DNA from: Actinoplanes nipponensis
Lineage (GTDB): Bacteria > Actinomycetota > Actinomycetes > Mycobacteriales > Micromonosporaceae
Direction of reading: 5' to 3'
Assembly: GCF_016862275.1 (NCBI RefSeq)
Contig: NZ_BOMQ01000065.1
Span: forward strand, 62,001 to 126,000
Length of the DNA stretch: 64,000 bases
Shown here: positions 16,564 through 24,667 of the stretch, one piece after another
How positions within the stretch are numbered: position 1 is the stretch's first letter
Layout: the number at the start of each line of letters is the position of its first letter
Notes under the pieces: generated by a model
What the model was told of the DNA's origin: nothing
What the model saw: only the letters and a program-made list of their open reading frames with translations
Databases searched by the model: none
Made by a program: the position numbers and the translations under genes

Positions 16564-16971
16564 ATGAGTGACCTGGATCTCGCCGAAGAGCTCCGCGCGG
16601 CGATCGGCGACTTCGTGCGCCGTGCTCGCGTCCACGACGAGATGCCGCCCGGGCAGGCCGCGGTACTGGGCCACCTGGGCCGCTCGGGACCGCTGTCGAT
16701 CGCCGACCTGGCCCGCCTCGAGCGGGTCAAGCACCAGTCGATGGCCCGCACCGTCGGCCTGCTGGCCGATCAGGGACTGGTCTCCCCGGGCCGGCACGAA
16801 GCCGACCGCCGCCAGGTCGTGCTGACGCTGACCCCGTCCGGCAGCAACGCGCTGGCGAGCGCCCGCCGGAGCCGGGCCGCCGGGATGGCCCGCGCGATCC
16901 ACGGCCTCGACGACACCGAGCGGGAGCTCATCCGCCGCCTCCCGGAGCTGCTCCGCAAACTCCAGCCCTGA
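16564..16971 (+). CDS. MarR family transcriptional regulator
   Basis: The 135-residue protein has a typical MarR fold: an N-terminal dimerisation helix, QAAVLGHLGRSGPLSIADLARLERVKHQSMARTVGLL (winged helix, about residues 34-70) and the wing RHEADRRQVVLTLT. I chose the ATG at 16564; an in-frame ATG at 16552 would add four residues and overlaps the operator. TATGTT at 16551-16556 could be the -10 element of a leaderless transcript starting at 16564. The ligand is unknown. Confidence 0.87.
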   Translation: MSDLDLAEELRAAIGDFVRRARVHDEMPPGQAAVLGHLGRSGPLSIADLARLERVKHQSMARTVGLLADQGLVSPGRHEADRRQVVLTLTPSGSNALASARRSRAAGMARAIHGLDDTERELIRRLPELLRKLQP

Positions 16972-17006
16972 CGTGATCACAGAGGACGCGCCGGGCGCCC
17001 CGATCG

Positions 17007-18563
17007 TCAGTCGGTCCGGGGATGGGTGGTGAACACGCCCATCATGGCCATGTCCTCGTGTTCGAGGTTGTGGCAGTGGAAGACGTAGCGGCCGGCGTAG
17101 TCGGTGAAGGACACCGCGATCGTCGCCTGTTCGCCCGGTCGCAGATCGATGGTGTCGCGGGGGCCGTGGTCGTACGGTCCGGGCCCGCCGATCCCCCGGG
17201 ACAGGATGCGGAAGTGACCGAGGTGCAGATGTACCGGATGGTGGAAGTCGGAGGTGAGTCGCCAGACCTCGGTGGTGCCGAGCAGCGGGTCGGCGTTGCT
17301 CTGCGCGGGGCTGAACGGGTTGCCGTTGATGGTCCAGCCTGGCCTGCCGTGCAGAGTGTCGTGCCGGAAGTGGAAGTCACGCACGGCAGCCGTTCGGGCG
17401 GACGCCGGAGCCGGGGCGAGACTGTCCGGGATGCGGCTGGGATCAGCCGCGGGGCCGGTCACCCGGAAGCGCATCACCACGGCGGTGGTCCGGTCGCCGA
17501 ACTCGTTGCGCAGGGTCACCTGCTGGCCGGTCCGGTACCGGGAGAAGTCCACTATGACGTCGCAGCGTTGCCCGGGAGCCAGCTCCACTGCCTCGTGGAC
17601 GACGGGCTCGGTGAGCAGCCCGCCGTCCGTGCCGATCTGGATCAGCCCGGATCCGCCGCGCGGGAGCGGGTCGAGGGCGAGCCTGTACCGCCGGGCGTTG
17701 GACGCGTTGAGCAGCCGGAGCCGGTGTCGCGCGGCCGGCACGTCGGCGAGCGGCCACGGAACGCCGTTGACCAACAGCACGTCACCGAGGACGCCGGCCG
17801 CGTACGGCGCGGTGACGCCGGGCGTGTGGGACAGGGTCGGGTCGAGACTCGGATAGCGCAGCGTGCCGTTCGCGGCGAAGGCCCGGTCGGTGATCATGAT
17901 GGGCAGGTCACGGTCGCCGGCCGGTAGCCGCAGGCGGTCCTCCGCCGGGTCGTGGATCAGGTGGAACGCGGCCAGTCCGCGCCACACGGCTGGTCCGGTG
18001 AAGTCCATCCGGTGGTCGTGGTACCACAGGGTGGCCGCCGACTGGTCGATCGGATAGCGGTACTCGCGGGCGCCGTAGGACAGGGCGCCGGCGTGCGGGT
18101 GGTTGTGCGGCGCGGGTGGCATTCCGACCGGGTAGAGCAGATCGGTGGGGAACCCGTCGTGCGCCGCCGGCGTGTGCCCGCCGTGCAGATGGACCACGAC
18201 GGGAACCGGTAGTTCGTTTCGGTGGGTGACCACGACCGGCCGGCCTCGGCTGGAGATGATCGTGGGACCGGGGAAGATCCCGTTGTAGCCCCAGATCGGG
18301 GTGCGCACACCGGGAAGGATCTCCACGCGGGCGGCCCGTTGCGTTATCTCGTAATGGTCGCCGGACTCGTCGCGGCGGGTCGGTGTGAGCACCGGCGGTA
18401 CCCGGAACGGCCGGGTGAACGGCGGCGGCAGTGGCAGCCGGCTGCTCAACAGGGCGCCGGTCGATGTGGCGCCGCGCAGGCCGGACACGAGCGGCACGCC
18501 GACCGCTGCGGCCGCCCCGGTGCCGCCGAGGAGCGAGAGCAGGGCGCGTCGGCTGATCTTCAC
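17007..18563 (-). CDS. Multicopper oxidase (CotA/bilirubin-oxidase type), Tat-exported
   Basis: The 518-residue protein starts with a twin-arginine-like signal (KISRRALLSLLGG) and contains all four copper-binding motifs: HLHGGHT, WYHDHRMD, HPVHLHLGHF and the C-terminal HCHNLEHEDMAMM with the type 1 Cys and axial Met. It should oxidise phenolic, bilirubin-like or metal substrates outside the membrane while reducing oxygen to water. The start is GTG, overlapping the stop of the upstream membrane protein gene (GTGA), so the two are coupled. A divergent MarR gene probably controls them. Confidence 0.93.
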   Translation of the reverse strand: MKISRRALLSLLGGTGAAAAVGVPLVSGLRGATSTGALLSSRLPLPPPFTRPFRVPPVLTPTRRDESGDHYEITQRAARVEILPGVRTPIWGYNGIFPGPTIISSRGRPVVVTHRNELPVPVVVHLHGGHTPAAHDGFPTDLLYPVGMPPAPHNHPHAGALSYGAREYRYPIDQSAATLWYHDHRMDFTGPAVWRGLAAFHLIHDPAEDRLRLPAGDRDLPIMITDRAFAANGTLRYPSLDPTLSHTPGVTAPYAAGVLGDVLLVNGVPWPLADVPAARHRLRLLNASNARRYRLALDPLPRGGSGLIQIGTDGGLLTEPVVHEAVELAPGQRCDVIVDFSRYRTGQQVTLRNEFGDRTTAVVMRFRVTGPAADPSRIPDSLAPAPASARTAAVRDFHFRHDTLHGRPGWTINGNPFSPAQSNADPLLGTTEVWRLTSDFHHPVHLHLGHFRILSRGIGGPGPYDHGPRDTIDLRPGEQATIAVSFTDYAGRYVFHCHNLEHEDMAMMGVFTTHPRTD

Positions 18564-19027
18564 GGCCGCGCCTCGGGCGCCGCCGCGACCGGCGCATCCG
18601 GGACCGGGGTGCCGACGGGCAGCGGCCCCGGCGCGGGCCGGACGGGGGCGGGTTGATACCGCCAGGCCCAGACGGCCAGCCGGACAGCCATCAGGATGAT
18701 CAGGACACCGAGCGGGACGTGCACGGTCAGCGTGCGGGCGAAGCCGAGAACGATCTGCAGGGCGATCAGGCCGAAGAGGGCGAGACAGGCGAGCAGCGGC
18801 CACACCGGCCCGCGGCCGGCCGGTGGGCCGGGCCAGCGCAACAGCACCGCACTCGCGGCGGCGACGAGGACGGCGATCCCGGCGTACGTCGCGTTCTCGC
18901 GGTGGGTGTGCAGTGCGGTGAACGAGCCCGAGAGGAACTGTCCGGCGAAGACGGACTGGTCGAGGAGCATCAACGCGGCCACGCTCATGCTCAGGCGGAA
19001 CGGCCAGTGAAGCAGGCGAACGCTCAT
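18560..19027 (-). CDS. Small four-helix membrane protein cotranscribed with the multicopper oxidase
   Basis: The 155-residue protein has about four transmembrane helices (around 10-30, 42-62, 72-92, 98-118) and a Pro/Ala-rich C-terminal tail. His residues at the membrane boundary (LLHWPF, FTALHTHRENA, LTVHVPLG) and the order of helices resemble DUF6220-like or b-type-cytochrome-like small membrane proteins, so haem or copper binding is possible but unproven. It is coupled to the multicopper oxidase by a 4-base overlap. Confidence 0.7.
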   Translation of the reverse strand: MSVRLLHWPFRLSMSVAALMLLDQSVFAGQFLSGSFTALHTHRENATYAGIAVLVAAASAVLLRWPGPPAGRGPVWPLLACLALFGLIALQIVLGFARTLTVHVPLGVLIILMAVRLAVWAWRYQPAPVRPAPGPLPVGTPVPDAPVAAAPEARP

Positions 19028-19047
19028 GGGCGTCACGGTAGCAGAAG

Positions 19048-19061
19048 TTCTCAGATGAGAA
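19048..19061. promoter_or_regulatory. Candidate operator for the MarR/multicopper oxidase divergent promoter
   Basis: TTCTCAGATGAGAA is a 6-2-6 palindrome in the 76-base region between the divergent membrane protein (start 19027) and MarR (start 19104) genes. Confidence 0.5.
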
Positions 19062-19103
19062 TTTCTCCAGTGATCCGAACTTCCGGTCGCTAAGCTGACC
19101 GCC

Positions 19104-19532
19104 GTGAGCGATGTCGGTGTTCTCGGCCCCCAGATCGGCCAGCTGCTCCGGCTGGCGCACCAGCGCGCGGCTCGCACGTTCGCCGAGGCGCTGGCGCCGC
19201 TGGGTATCGACGGCCGGCTCTTCGGCGTCCTCTCGGCGCTGGGCCGGCACGGCCCGGCCACGCAGGCCAGCCTGGTCAACGCCCTGGACACCGACAAGTC
19301 CGCGATGCTGCGCACCGTCGACGACCTCGAACAGCGCGGTTTCGTCGAGCGCCGGCCCGTCCCGGGAGACCGGCGAGCGCGGATCATCGCCCTCACCCCG
19401 GACGGCCGGAAGTGCCTGACTGCCGCGGAAGAGATCGCCCGCCACGCAGCAGCCGAGTTGTTCAGCGCCATGAGCGCCGACGAAATGATCGTGATGCGCG
19501 ACTCGCTCGTCCGTTTTGTCGGCCCTCGTTGA
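19104..19532 (+). CDS. MarR family transcriptional regulator
   Basis: The 142-residue protein has MarR features: LFGVLSALGRHGPATQASLVNALDTDKSAMLRTVDDLEQRGFVERR and the wing RRARIIALT, then a C-terminal dimerisation helix. The start is GTG; TAAGCT at 19091-19096 ends 7 bases before it, so the mRNA is probably leaderless. It is divergent from the multicopper oxidase unit and probably represses it in response to an aromatic or oxidative signal. Confidence 0.87.
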   Translation: MSDVGVLGPQIGQLLRLAHQRAARTFAEALAPLGIDGRLFGVLSALGRHGPATQASLVNALDTDKSAMLRTVDDLEQRGFVERRPVPGDRRARIIALTPDGRKCLTAAEEIARHAAAELFSAMSADEMIVMRDSLVRFVGPR

Positions 19533-19559
19533 GGACGTAGGACCGGCCCGAACACAGCA

Positions 19560-19585
19560 AAGGCCCGGACATTTGTCCGGGCCTT
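19560..19585. terminator. Bidirectional terminator between MarR and tRNA-Ala
   Basis: AAGGCCCGGAC (19560-19570) and GTCCGGGCCTT (19575-19585) form a perfect 11-bp stem with an ATTT loop. It sits between the convergent MarR gene and the tRNA gene and can serve both. Confidence 0.75.
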
Positions 19586-19594
19586 GCGCAAGGG

Positions 19595-19667
19595 TGGAGC
19601 TGAGGGGACTCGAACCCCTGACCCCCACACTGCCAGTGTGGTGCGCTACCAGCTGCGCCACAGCCCC
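19595..19667 (-). tRNA. tRNA-Ala (anticodon GGC)
   Basis: The minus strand folds as a 73-base tRNA: acceptor GGGGCTG/CAGCTCC with one G-U pair, D arm GCGCAGCTGGTAGCGC, anticodon stem CCACA/TGTGG around loop CTGGCAG (anticodon GGC, reads GCC), and T arm AGGGGTTCGAGTCCCCT. The discriminator base is A; the terminal CCA is not encoded. Confidence 0.97.
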
Positions 19668-19750
19668 TTGCCTGCCCCCGGGATCCCCGGGCACTCACGG
19701 AATAGTACACACCGTCCGGGCCCCCGCGTGCGGAGGGGGCGGCAAGCGTG

Positions 19751-20308
19751 TCAGTTCAGCGAGACGTCCGGCGGGAAGTGGGCGACCGCGGCCAGGATGT
19801 CCCCCTGGCGGCGCAGGACCATCGCCCACAGGTCGTCGGGGCGGCTGACGAACGGGTCCCCCGGCAGCGCGTCGAAGACGAACCAGGAGCCGGCCGCGAT
19901 CTCCTCCTCGAGCTGGCCCGGGGACCAGCCCGAGTAGCCGGCGAAGACCCTGATGCCGGCCACGTTCTCGCGCAGCCTGTCCGGGTCGGCCGACAGGTCG
20001 ACCGTGCCCAGCGCGCCGGCCACCTGGTGGAAGCCGGAGATCCGCTTCTTGGTCTGCGGGCGGGTACGGGCCAGGCAGATCGCCGACTCGGGCTGTACCG
20101 GGCCGCCCTCGAACAGCACCGCCGGGTCGCCGGCCAGCTCGCCCCAGTTGCCCAGGACGTCGGCCACCGGCACCTCGGTCGCCCTGTTCAGCACCACGCC
20201 CAGCGCCCCGCCGGTCTCGTGGGCCACCAGCAGCACCACCGTGCGGTCGAAGTTCGGGTCCTTCAGGGTCGGGGTCGCGACCAGGAGCTGACCGGTCATC
20301 GACTCCAT
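19751..20308 (-). CDS. YqgE/AlgH family protein (UPF0301)
   Basis: The 185-residue protein has the UPF0301 features: TGQLLVATPTLKDPNFDRTV at the N terminus, HETGGALGVVLNRATEV, and LFEGGPVQPESAICL, ending with a FAGYSGWSPGQLEEEI region. The molecular function is not established. I chose ATG at 20308, which has GGAGG 7 bases upstream and gives the usual N terminus (MESMTGQLL); a GTG at 20344 would add 12 residues. Confidence 0.9.
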   Translation of the reverse strand: MESMTGQLLVATPTLKDPNFDRTVVLLVAHETGGALGVVLNRATEVPVADVLGNWGELAGDPAVLFEGGPVQPESAICLARTRPQTKKRISGFHQVAGALGTVDLSADPDRLRENVAGIRVFAGYSGWSPGQLEEEIAAGSWFVFDALPGDPFVSRPDDLWAMVLRRQGDILAAVAHFPPDVSLN

Positions 20309-20433
20309 CGAGCGGCCTCCGATGCGCTGCTCTTCACTGAACACGGCAGCCCCACCTTCGCCCCTCCAGGCCTTCGGTCAACGCCATGCTTGGACATTAG
20401 CCTGCGTTTCCGGCCCCCGATAAGGTCTGGCGC

Positions 20434-21240
20434 ATGAACGAGCGACCCGCGGAGGCGGAGATCGGCGTCATCGGCGGATCGGGCCTCTATGCCCTCCTCG
20501 ACGGCGCGACCGAACATGAGGTGTCCACGCCCTACGGTGCGCCGTCGGATCCGGTCACCGTGGCCGACGTCGGCGGGCGGCGGGTCGCCTTCCTGCCGCG
20601 GCACGGCCGGGATCATCGGTTTCCGCCGCACAAGATCCCGTACCGGGCCAATCTGTGGGCGTTGCGGTCGCTGGGCGTACGCCAGATCATCGCGCCCTGT
20701 GCCGTCGGCGGGCTGCGCCCGGAGCTCGGTCCCGGCACCTTTGTGGTGCCTGACCAGCTCATCGACCGGACCAGTGGGCGTGAGCAGACCTTCTACGACT
20801 CGGGCGCCGTGCACGTGTCCTTCGCGGACCCGTACTGCCCGGACGGGCGACGGGCCGTGCTGCGGGCCGGTGAGCGGATCGCTCCGGTGGACGGCGGGAC
20901 CATGATCGTGGTCGAGGGGCCGCGGTTCTCGACCCGGGCCGAGTCGCGCTGGTTCACCGGGATCGGCGGGACCGTGGTCAACATGACCGGGCATCCGGAG
21001 GCCGTGCTGGCCCGCGAGCTGGCCCTCTGCTACACGTCGATCGCGCTGGTGACGGATCTGGACGCCGGCGTCGAGGGCGACCACGGGGTCACCCAGGAGG
21101 AGGTCTTCTCGGTCTTCGCCGCCAACACGGCGCGGCTGCGCGACGTCCTGCTCGACGCGGTGCGGGCCCTGCCGACCGAGCGCACCTGCCCCTGCGGCAG
21201 CGCGCTGGACGGGATCAAACTCCCCTTCGCGCTGCCCTGA
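20434..21240 (+). CDS. mtnP: S-methyl-5'-thioadenosine phosphorylase
   Basis: The 268-residue enzyme belongs to the PNP/MTAP family: phosphate loop IGGSGLY near residue 13, PRHGRDHRFPPHKIPYRANLW, and the base-binding segment VEGPRFSTRAES...VNMTGHPEAVLARELALCY. It splits methylthioadenosine to adenine and methylthioribose-1-phosphate, recycling a by-product of polyamine and other SAM-dependent pathways. TAAGGT ends 7 bases before the ATG, suggesting a leaderless mRNA. Its 3' end overlaps the convergent GGDEF gene by 26 bases. A purine nucleoside phosphorylase role is less likely given the motif set. Confidence 0.9.
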   Translation: MNERPAEAEIGVIGGSGLYALLDGATEHEVSTPYGAPSDPVTVADVGGRRVAFLPRHGRDHRFPPHKIPYRANLWALRSLGVRQIIAPCAVGGLRPELGPGTFVVPDQLIDRTSGREQTFYDSGAVHVSFADPYCPDGRRAVLRAGERIAPVDGGTMIVVEGPRFSTRAESRWFTGIGGTVVNMTGHPEAVLARELALCYTSIALVTDLDAGVEGDHGVTQEEVFSVFAANTARLRDVLLDAVRALPTERTCPCGSALDGIKLPFALP

Positions 21241-23071
21241 GGCGCTTGGCCTCGTACATCTTCAGATCGGCCGCGTGGATGAGGTCGTCGGCGGCATCGC
21301 CGGCGACCAGGCCTACGCTGGCCCGCACCGCGATGGTCCGGCCGTCGATCCGTGCGGGCTCCGCGATCAGGTCCAGGAAGCGGTCCGCCACACGGCGCGC
21401 GGCGAGTTCGTCGTCGGCCGACACGAGTACGGCGAACTCGTCACCACCCAGGCGGGCCACCACGTCCTCCGGGCCGGCCGCCTCCCGGAGCCGCGCGGCC
21501 ACGTACAGCAGCACCTCGTCGCCGGTGTGGTGCCCGTACGTGTCGTTGACCTGTTTGAAGCCGTCCAGGTCGATGAGCAGCACCGCCGCCCGGCGGTCGG
21601 CGACGGCCTGCATCCGCTCAGCGAACAGCCGCCGGTTGGCCAGCCCGGTCAGCGGGTCGTGCGCGGCCTGGTGGCGCAGGCGGGCGTGCAGCTCGCGGGT
21701 CTCGGTGACGTCGCGCGCGTTGGCCACGACGCCGTCGATGCCAGGCTCGCCGAGCAGGTTGGTGGCGATCACCTCGAGCCAGCGCCAGGAGCCGTCGGCG
21801 TGCGCGAACCGGGTCTGATAGGTCAGCGTGGCGCCGGCGGTGGTCAGCAGGTGGGCCAGCTGCGGGCGCAGCTCGGCCAGGTCGTCCGGGTGCAGGAAGT
21901 CGGTCATGCGCCGGCCGAGGATCGTGGTGGCGTCCAGGCCGAGGGTACGGTGCAGCGCCGGGCTGACGTACGCCAGCCGCCCGGACCGGTCCGTGATCGA
22001 GGTGATGTCGGACGAGTGCCGCACCAGCGAGTCCAGCCGCCGCTCACGCAGGGTGATCTCCAGCAGGCTCTCGTCGAGCTTGTCCAGCAGGACGGTGTTC
22101 TCCGCCAGGGCGAGCAGCTGCCGCACGATGACCAGCGCGACGTTGACCACCAGCCCGGCCAGCGCGCCCCACGCCGGGTAGCCCAGCCCGTTGTGCAGGA
22201 GCACGGCGACCAGCGCGGAGAAGGTCACCAGCGTGGCCGCGTAGGGCAGCACGCTGTAGCGGCGTCCGCGGCCGGACGGCGTGAACGCCGCGGGGTCACG
22301 CCGCAGCTCCAGCGCCTGGACGCGCGGCCCGATCATGAACAGGATCGCGGGTACGGCCAGCACGACGAGCTGGAACGACAGCGGCCCGTTGAGGTCGGTG
22401 CCGGGCAGCACGGTGGTGCCCAGACCCTGTACGCCGGCCGCGGTGAGCATCGGCAGCGCGGCGTGGCGCGACATCGGGCTCACCCCGCTGCGGCTGAGCT
22501 TCACCGCGGCGAAGACGCCGGCCATGATCAGTGCGGATCCGAAGACCGCGCCGGCCAGCGTGTCCGCCCCGGCCGTGACCGCGGAGGAAGTGACCAGGCA
22601 CCAGGCGACGACGGCCACCGCGGTCATGGTGGTCGCCGCGTCGAGCAGGAAACGGACGTGGGCGCGCCCGGCGCCCAGGCCGGTGGGGTAGGTCAGGGTC
22701 ACGCCCGTCACGGCCACCGCGCCGATCAGCACCGCCACGGTCTGCACGGCGCCGAAGACGACCGTGGTCACGGTGGCATCCAGCAAGGTCTGCACCGTCT
22801 GGGAGCCGTCGCCGACGGCGAAGACGGCCCCGGCGAACGCGACGGCGTTCCAGAACCGCCGGGGCGCCGCCGGAGTCTGCGGCAGCCGGACGATCCGGCG
22901 GGCCAGCACGAACAGCCCGACATCGGTGCCGAGCAGAGTGAGCCAGCCGACCAGCACCTGCAGCCGGTCGCTGCCCCAGCCGAGCAGGAAGAAGCCCAGC
23001 ACTCCGGCGGCGACGGGCACCAGCACCCGAAGCACCGGATCACGCGTCAGCGAGGGCCCTTCCACGTCCAC
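21215..23071 (-). CDS. Membrane PAS-GGDEF diguanylate cyclase
   Basis: The 618-residue protein has about ten predicted transmembrane helices in the first half, a PAS domain (about 340-455, with LDSLVRHSSDITSITDRSGR and RFAHADGSWRWLEV) and a C-terminal GGDEF domain with an intact catalytic motif ARLGGDEFAVLV. The segment before GGDEF reads GPED rather than RxxD, so product inhibition through the usual I-site is probably absent. There is no EAL domain. It should make cyclic di-GMP, a regulator of development in actinobacteria, in response to a membrane or PAS-bound signal. The GTG start lacks a clear ribosome-binding site. Confidence 0.9.
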   Translation of the reverse strand: MDVEGPSLTRDPVLRVLVPVAAGVLGFFLLGWGSDRLQVLVGWLTLLGTDVGLFVLARRIVRLPQTPAAPRRFWNAVAFAGAVFAVGDGSQTVQTLLDATVTTVVFGAVQTVAVLIGAVAVTGVTLTYPTGLGAGRAHVRFLLDAATTMTAVAVVAWCLVTSSAVTAGADTLAGAVFGSALIMAGVFAAVKLSRSGVSPMSRHAALPMLTAAGVQGLGTTVLPGTDLNGPLSFQLVVLAVPAILFMIGPRVQALELRRDPAAFTPSGRGRRYSVLPYAATLVTFSALVAVLLHNGLGYPAWGALAGLVVNVALVIVRQLLALAENTVLLDKLDESLLEITLRERRLDSLVRHSSDITSITDRSGRLAYVSPALHRTLGLDATTILGRRMTDFLHPDDLAELRPQLAHLLTTAGATLTYQTRFAHADGSWRWLEVIATNLLGEPGIDGVVANARDVTETRELHARLRHQAAHDPLTGLANRRLFAERMQAVADRRAAVLLIDLDGFKQVNDTYGHHTGDEVLLYVAARLREAAGPEDVVARLGGDEFAVLVSADDELAARRVADRFLDLIAEPARIDGRTIAVRASVGLVAGDAADDLIHAADLKMYEAKRLRAARRGV

Positions 23072-23115
23072 CCGATCGACGGCAACGGCCGCCGCTTGAG
23101 GGGATCAGCCGACGT

Positions 23116-23751
23116 TCACACCGCCGCCGGGGCCTGCGGCAGGTCGAGGACGTACGAGTCCCCCTCGCGGCGGAAGCCGAGCTTGCCGTAGTACGGCGAG
23201 ACCATGCCGGGCGGCGTGACCACCGTCCGGCAGCCGTGCTTGCGGAAGTACTGGCTCTGCCGGTAGACGAACTCGCCCGGCGTGAAGTCCCGGTACCGCG
23301 GCGTGACGTAGTCGAGCTCCACCTGTGCGACGCCGTCACCGGTGGTGCGGAACAGCACGACTCCGACCACCTCGTCCCCGTTGACGATCAGGAAGGCGGC
23401 CGCGTTGCCGGCCTTCGCATCCCAGCGCAGGCCGGGATTGAACCGGGCGATGTCGCGGTCGTGCAGCCGCAGCGTGTGCGCGAGGAAATCGTCGTCCGTG
23501 CGGACCTCGACGACCTGGTACGCCTTCGTGTCGTGCCGGGTGACGAGCATCCTGGCCAGGTACCAGATGTTGATCGCCGTGAGGACGACGTTCAGGCCCA
23601 CCATCGGCCACACGCCGACGGCCGCGTTGAAGCCGATGAGCACGAGGCAGCCGAGCAGGTTCAGCGCGCGCAGGCGCAGCAGGCGGTTCTGCAGCAGCGA
23701 CCACACGAGCAGGGCGGAGCCGGTCCAGCCGATCAAGTCGAGCCATGTCAT
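23116..23751 (-). CDS. Membrane protein with C-terminal GNAT-like domain
   Basis: The 211-residue protein has three N-terminal transmembrane helices (about 4-24, 28-46, 49-70, with LLVWSLLQNRLLRLRALNLLG as in YgjV-type proteins) followed by a cytosolic region whose end, PPGMVSPYYGKLGFRREGDSYVLDL, resembles the C-terminal part of a GNAT acetyltransferase. I cannot name a substrate. It lies 45 bases upstream of the GGDEF gene on the same strand and could be cotranscribed with it. Confidence 0.7.
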   Translation of the reverse strand: MTWLDLIGWTGSALLVWSLLQNRLLRLRALNLLGCLVLIGFNAAVGVWPMVGLNVVLTAINIWYLARMLVTRHDTKAYQVVEVRTDDDFLAHTLRLHDRDIARFNPGLRWDAKAGNAAAFLIVNGDEVVGVVLFRTTGDGVAQVELDYVTPRYRDFTPGEFVYRQSQYFRKHGCRTVVTPPGMVSPYYGKLGFRREGDSYVLDLPQAPAAV

Positions 23752-23805
23752 CCGCTCAGGGTATGAGGCGCGGATGCCGGCGGCTTCCCGATCGGCGAGC
23801 CCGGC

Positions 23806-24591
23806 CTACAGCCAGGCGGATCCGACATAGATGCGGTGGTCGCTGGCCGGGGTGTAGAGCGTGTCACCGGTCGCCCCCGTGAAGTGCGGGGAGGTGAAGA
23901 TGTAGTCGATCTTCCGGCCGCCGTACGGGTTGAAGGTGATCTCGTTGTCGGCGTGGTCGGCATCCGTGAAGTACGTCTTGAAGCGGGCGACGCCGGGCTG
24001 GTCGAGGAAGGCGTTGTAGTCCCCGGCGGAGATGACGGGCCCGCTCTGGGTCCGCAGCCAGTCGTACAGCGACGCCAGGTCCTCCTCGTTGCCGAGAGCG
24101 ACGCTGGTGGCGTTGTGGACGCTCGTGGCGAACAGCTCGACCCCCTTGACGCGGGCGTACATGCCGACCGCGTGGCGGCCCGAGGGCAGCACCTTGACGT
24201 GCCGGGATCCGATCATGGAACCCCTGACGATCAGGGCGATGCCGTACCTTTTGCCGTGTTTTTTGTCGTGGTTATTGCAGGTTTCGAGGGTTTTGGTGGC
24301 GGTGAAGACGGCCGAGTAGCCCCGGGGCAGCCGATCCTTGATGTAGCGGTACTGCGAGTAGCACACCTCCTGCAGCGAGGCGACGTCGATGGACCGGCGC
24401 GTGATCTGCTTGAGCGTGTACGCGGCCGGCGCCATCGAGCCCTTGCTGCACATCACTCCGCAGAGGTTGAAGGCCAGGGAACGGATCAGCACTCTCGGCG
24501 CGGCGTGCGCGGCCGTCGGTGCCAGCACCATCGCCAGCGCACAGAGCACGACGAGAAGCGCGCGCGAGGTCCTCAGCGGGTTTCGGGCCAT
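23806..24591 (-). CDS. Secreted endonuclease/exonuclease/phosphatase family protein
   Basis: The 261-residue protein has a signal peptide (MARNPLRTSRALLVVL..., cleavage near AHA-AP at residue 30) and the EEP catalytic signatures: the metal Glu in SLQEVCYSQ, GDYNAFLDQ and the terminal SDHRIYVG. It should hydrolyse phosphodiester bonds (nucleic acid, sphingolipid or inositol phosphate) outside the cell. The ATG at 24591 begins the signal peptide. A local AT-rich patch encodes CNNHDKKHGKR with AAT and AAA codons that are rare in this window. Confidence 0.88.
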   Translation of the reverse strand: MARNPLRTSRALLVVLCALAMVLAPTAAHAAPRVLIRSLAFNLCGVMCSKGSMAPAAYTLKQITRRSIDVASLQEVCYSQYRYIKDRLPRGYSAVFTATKTLETCNNHDKKHGKRYGIALIVRGSMIGSRHVKVLPSGRHAVGMYARVKGVELFATSVHNATSVALGNEEDLASLYDWLRTQSGPVISAGDYNAFLDQPGVARFKTYFTDADHADNEITFNPYGGRKIDYIFTSPHFTGATGDTLYTPASDHRIYVGSAWL

Positions 24592-24667
24592 GCCACGATT
24601 GTGGCGACGGCCGCGTACGGGCTCGATGCGCCGCCGGGAGCAATCGTGGTGCACCGGGCCACCGGGG

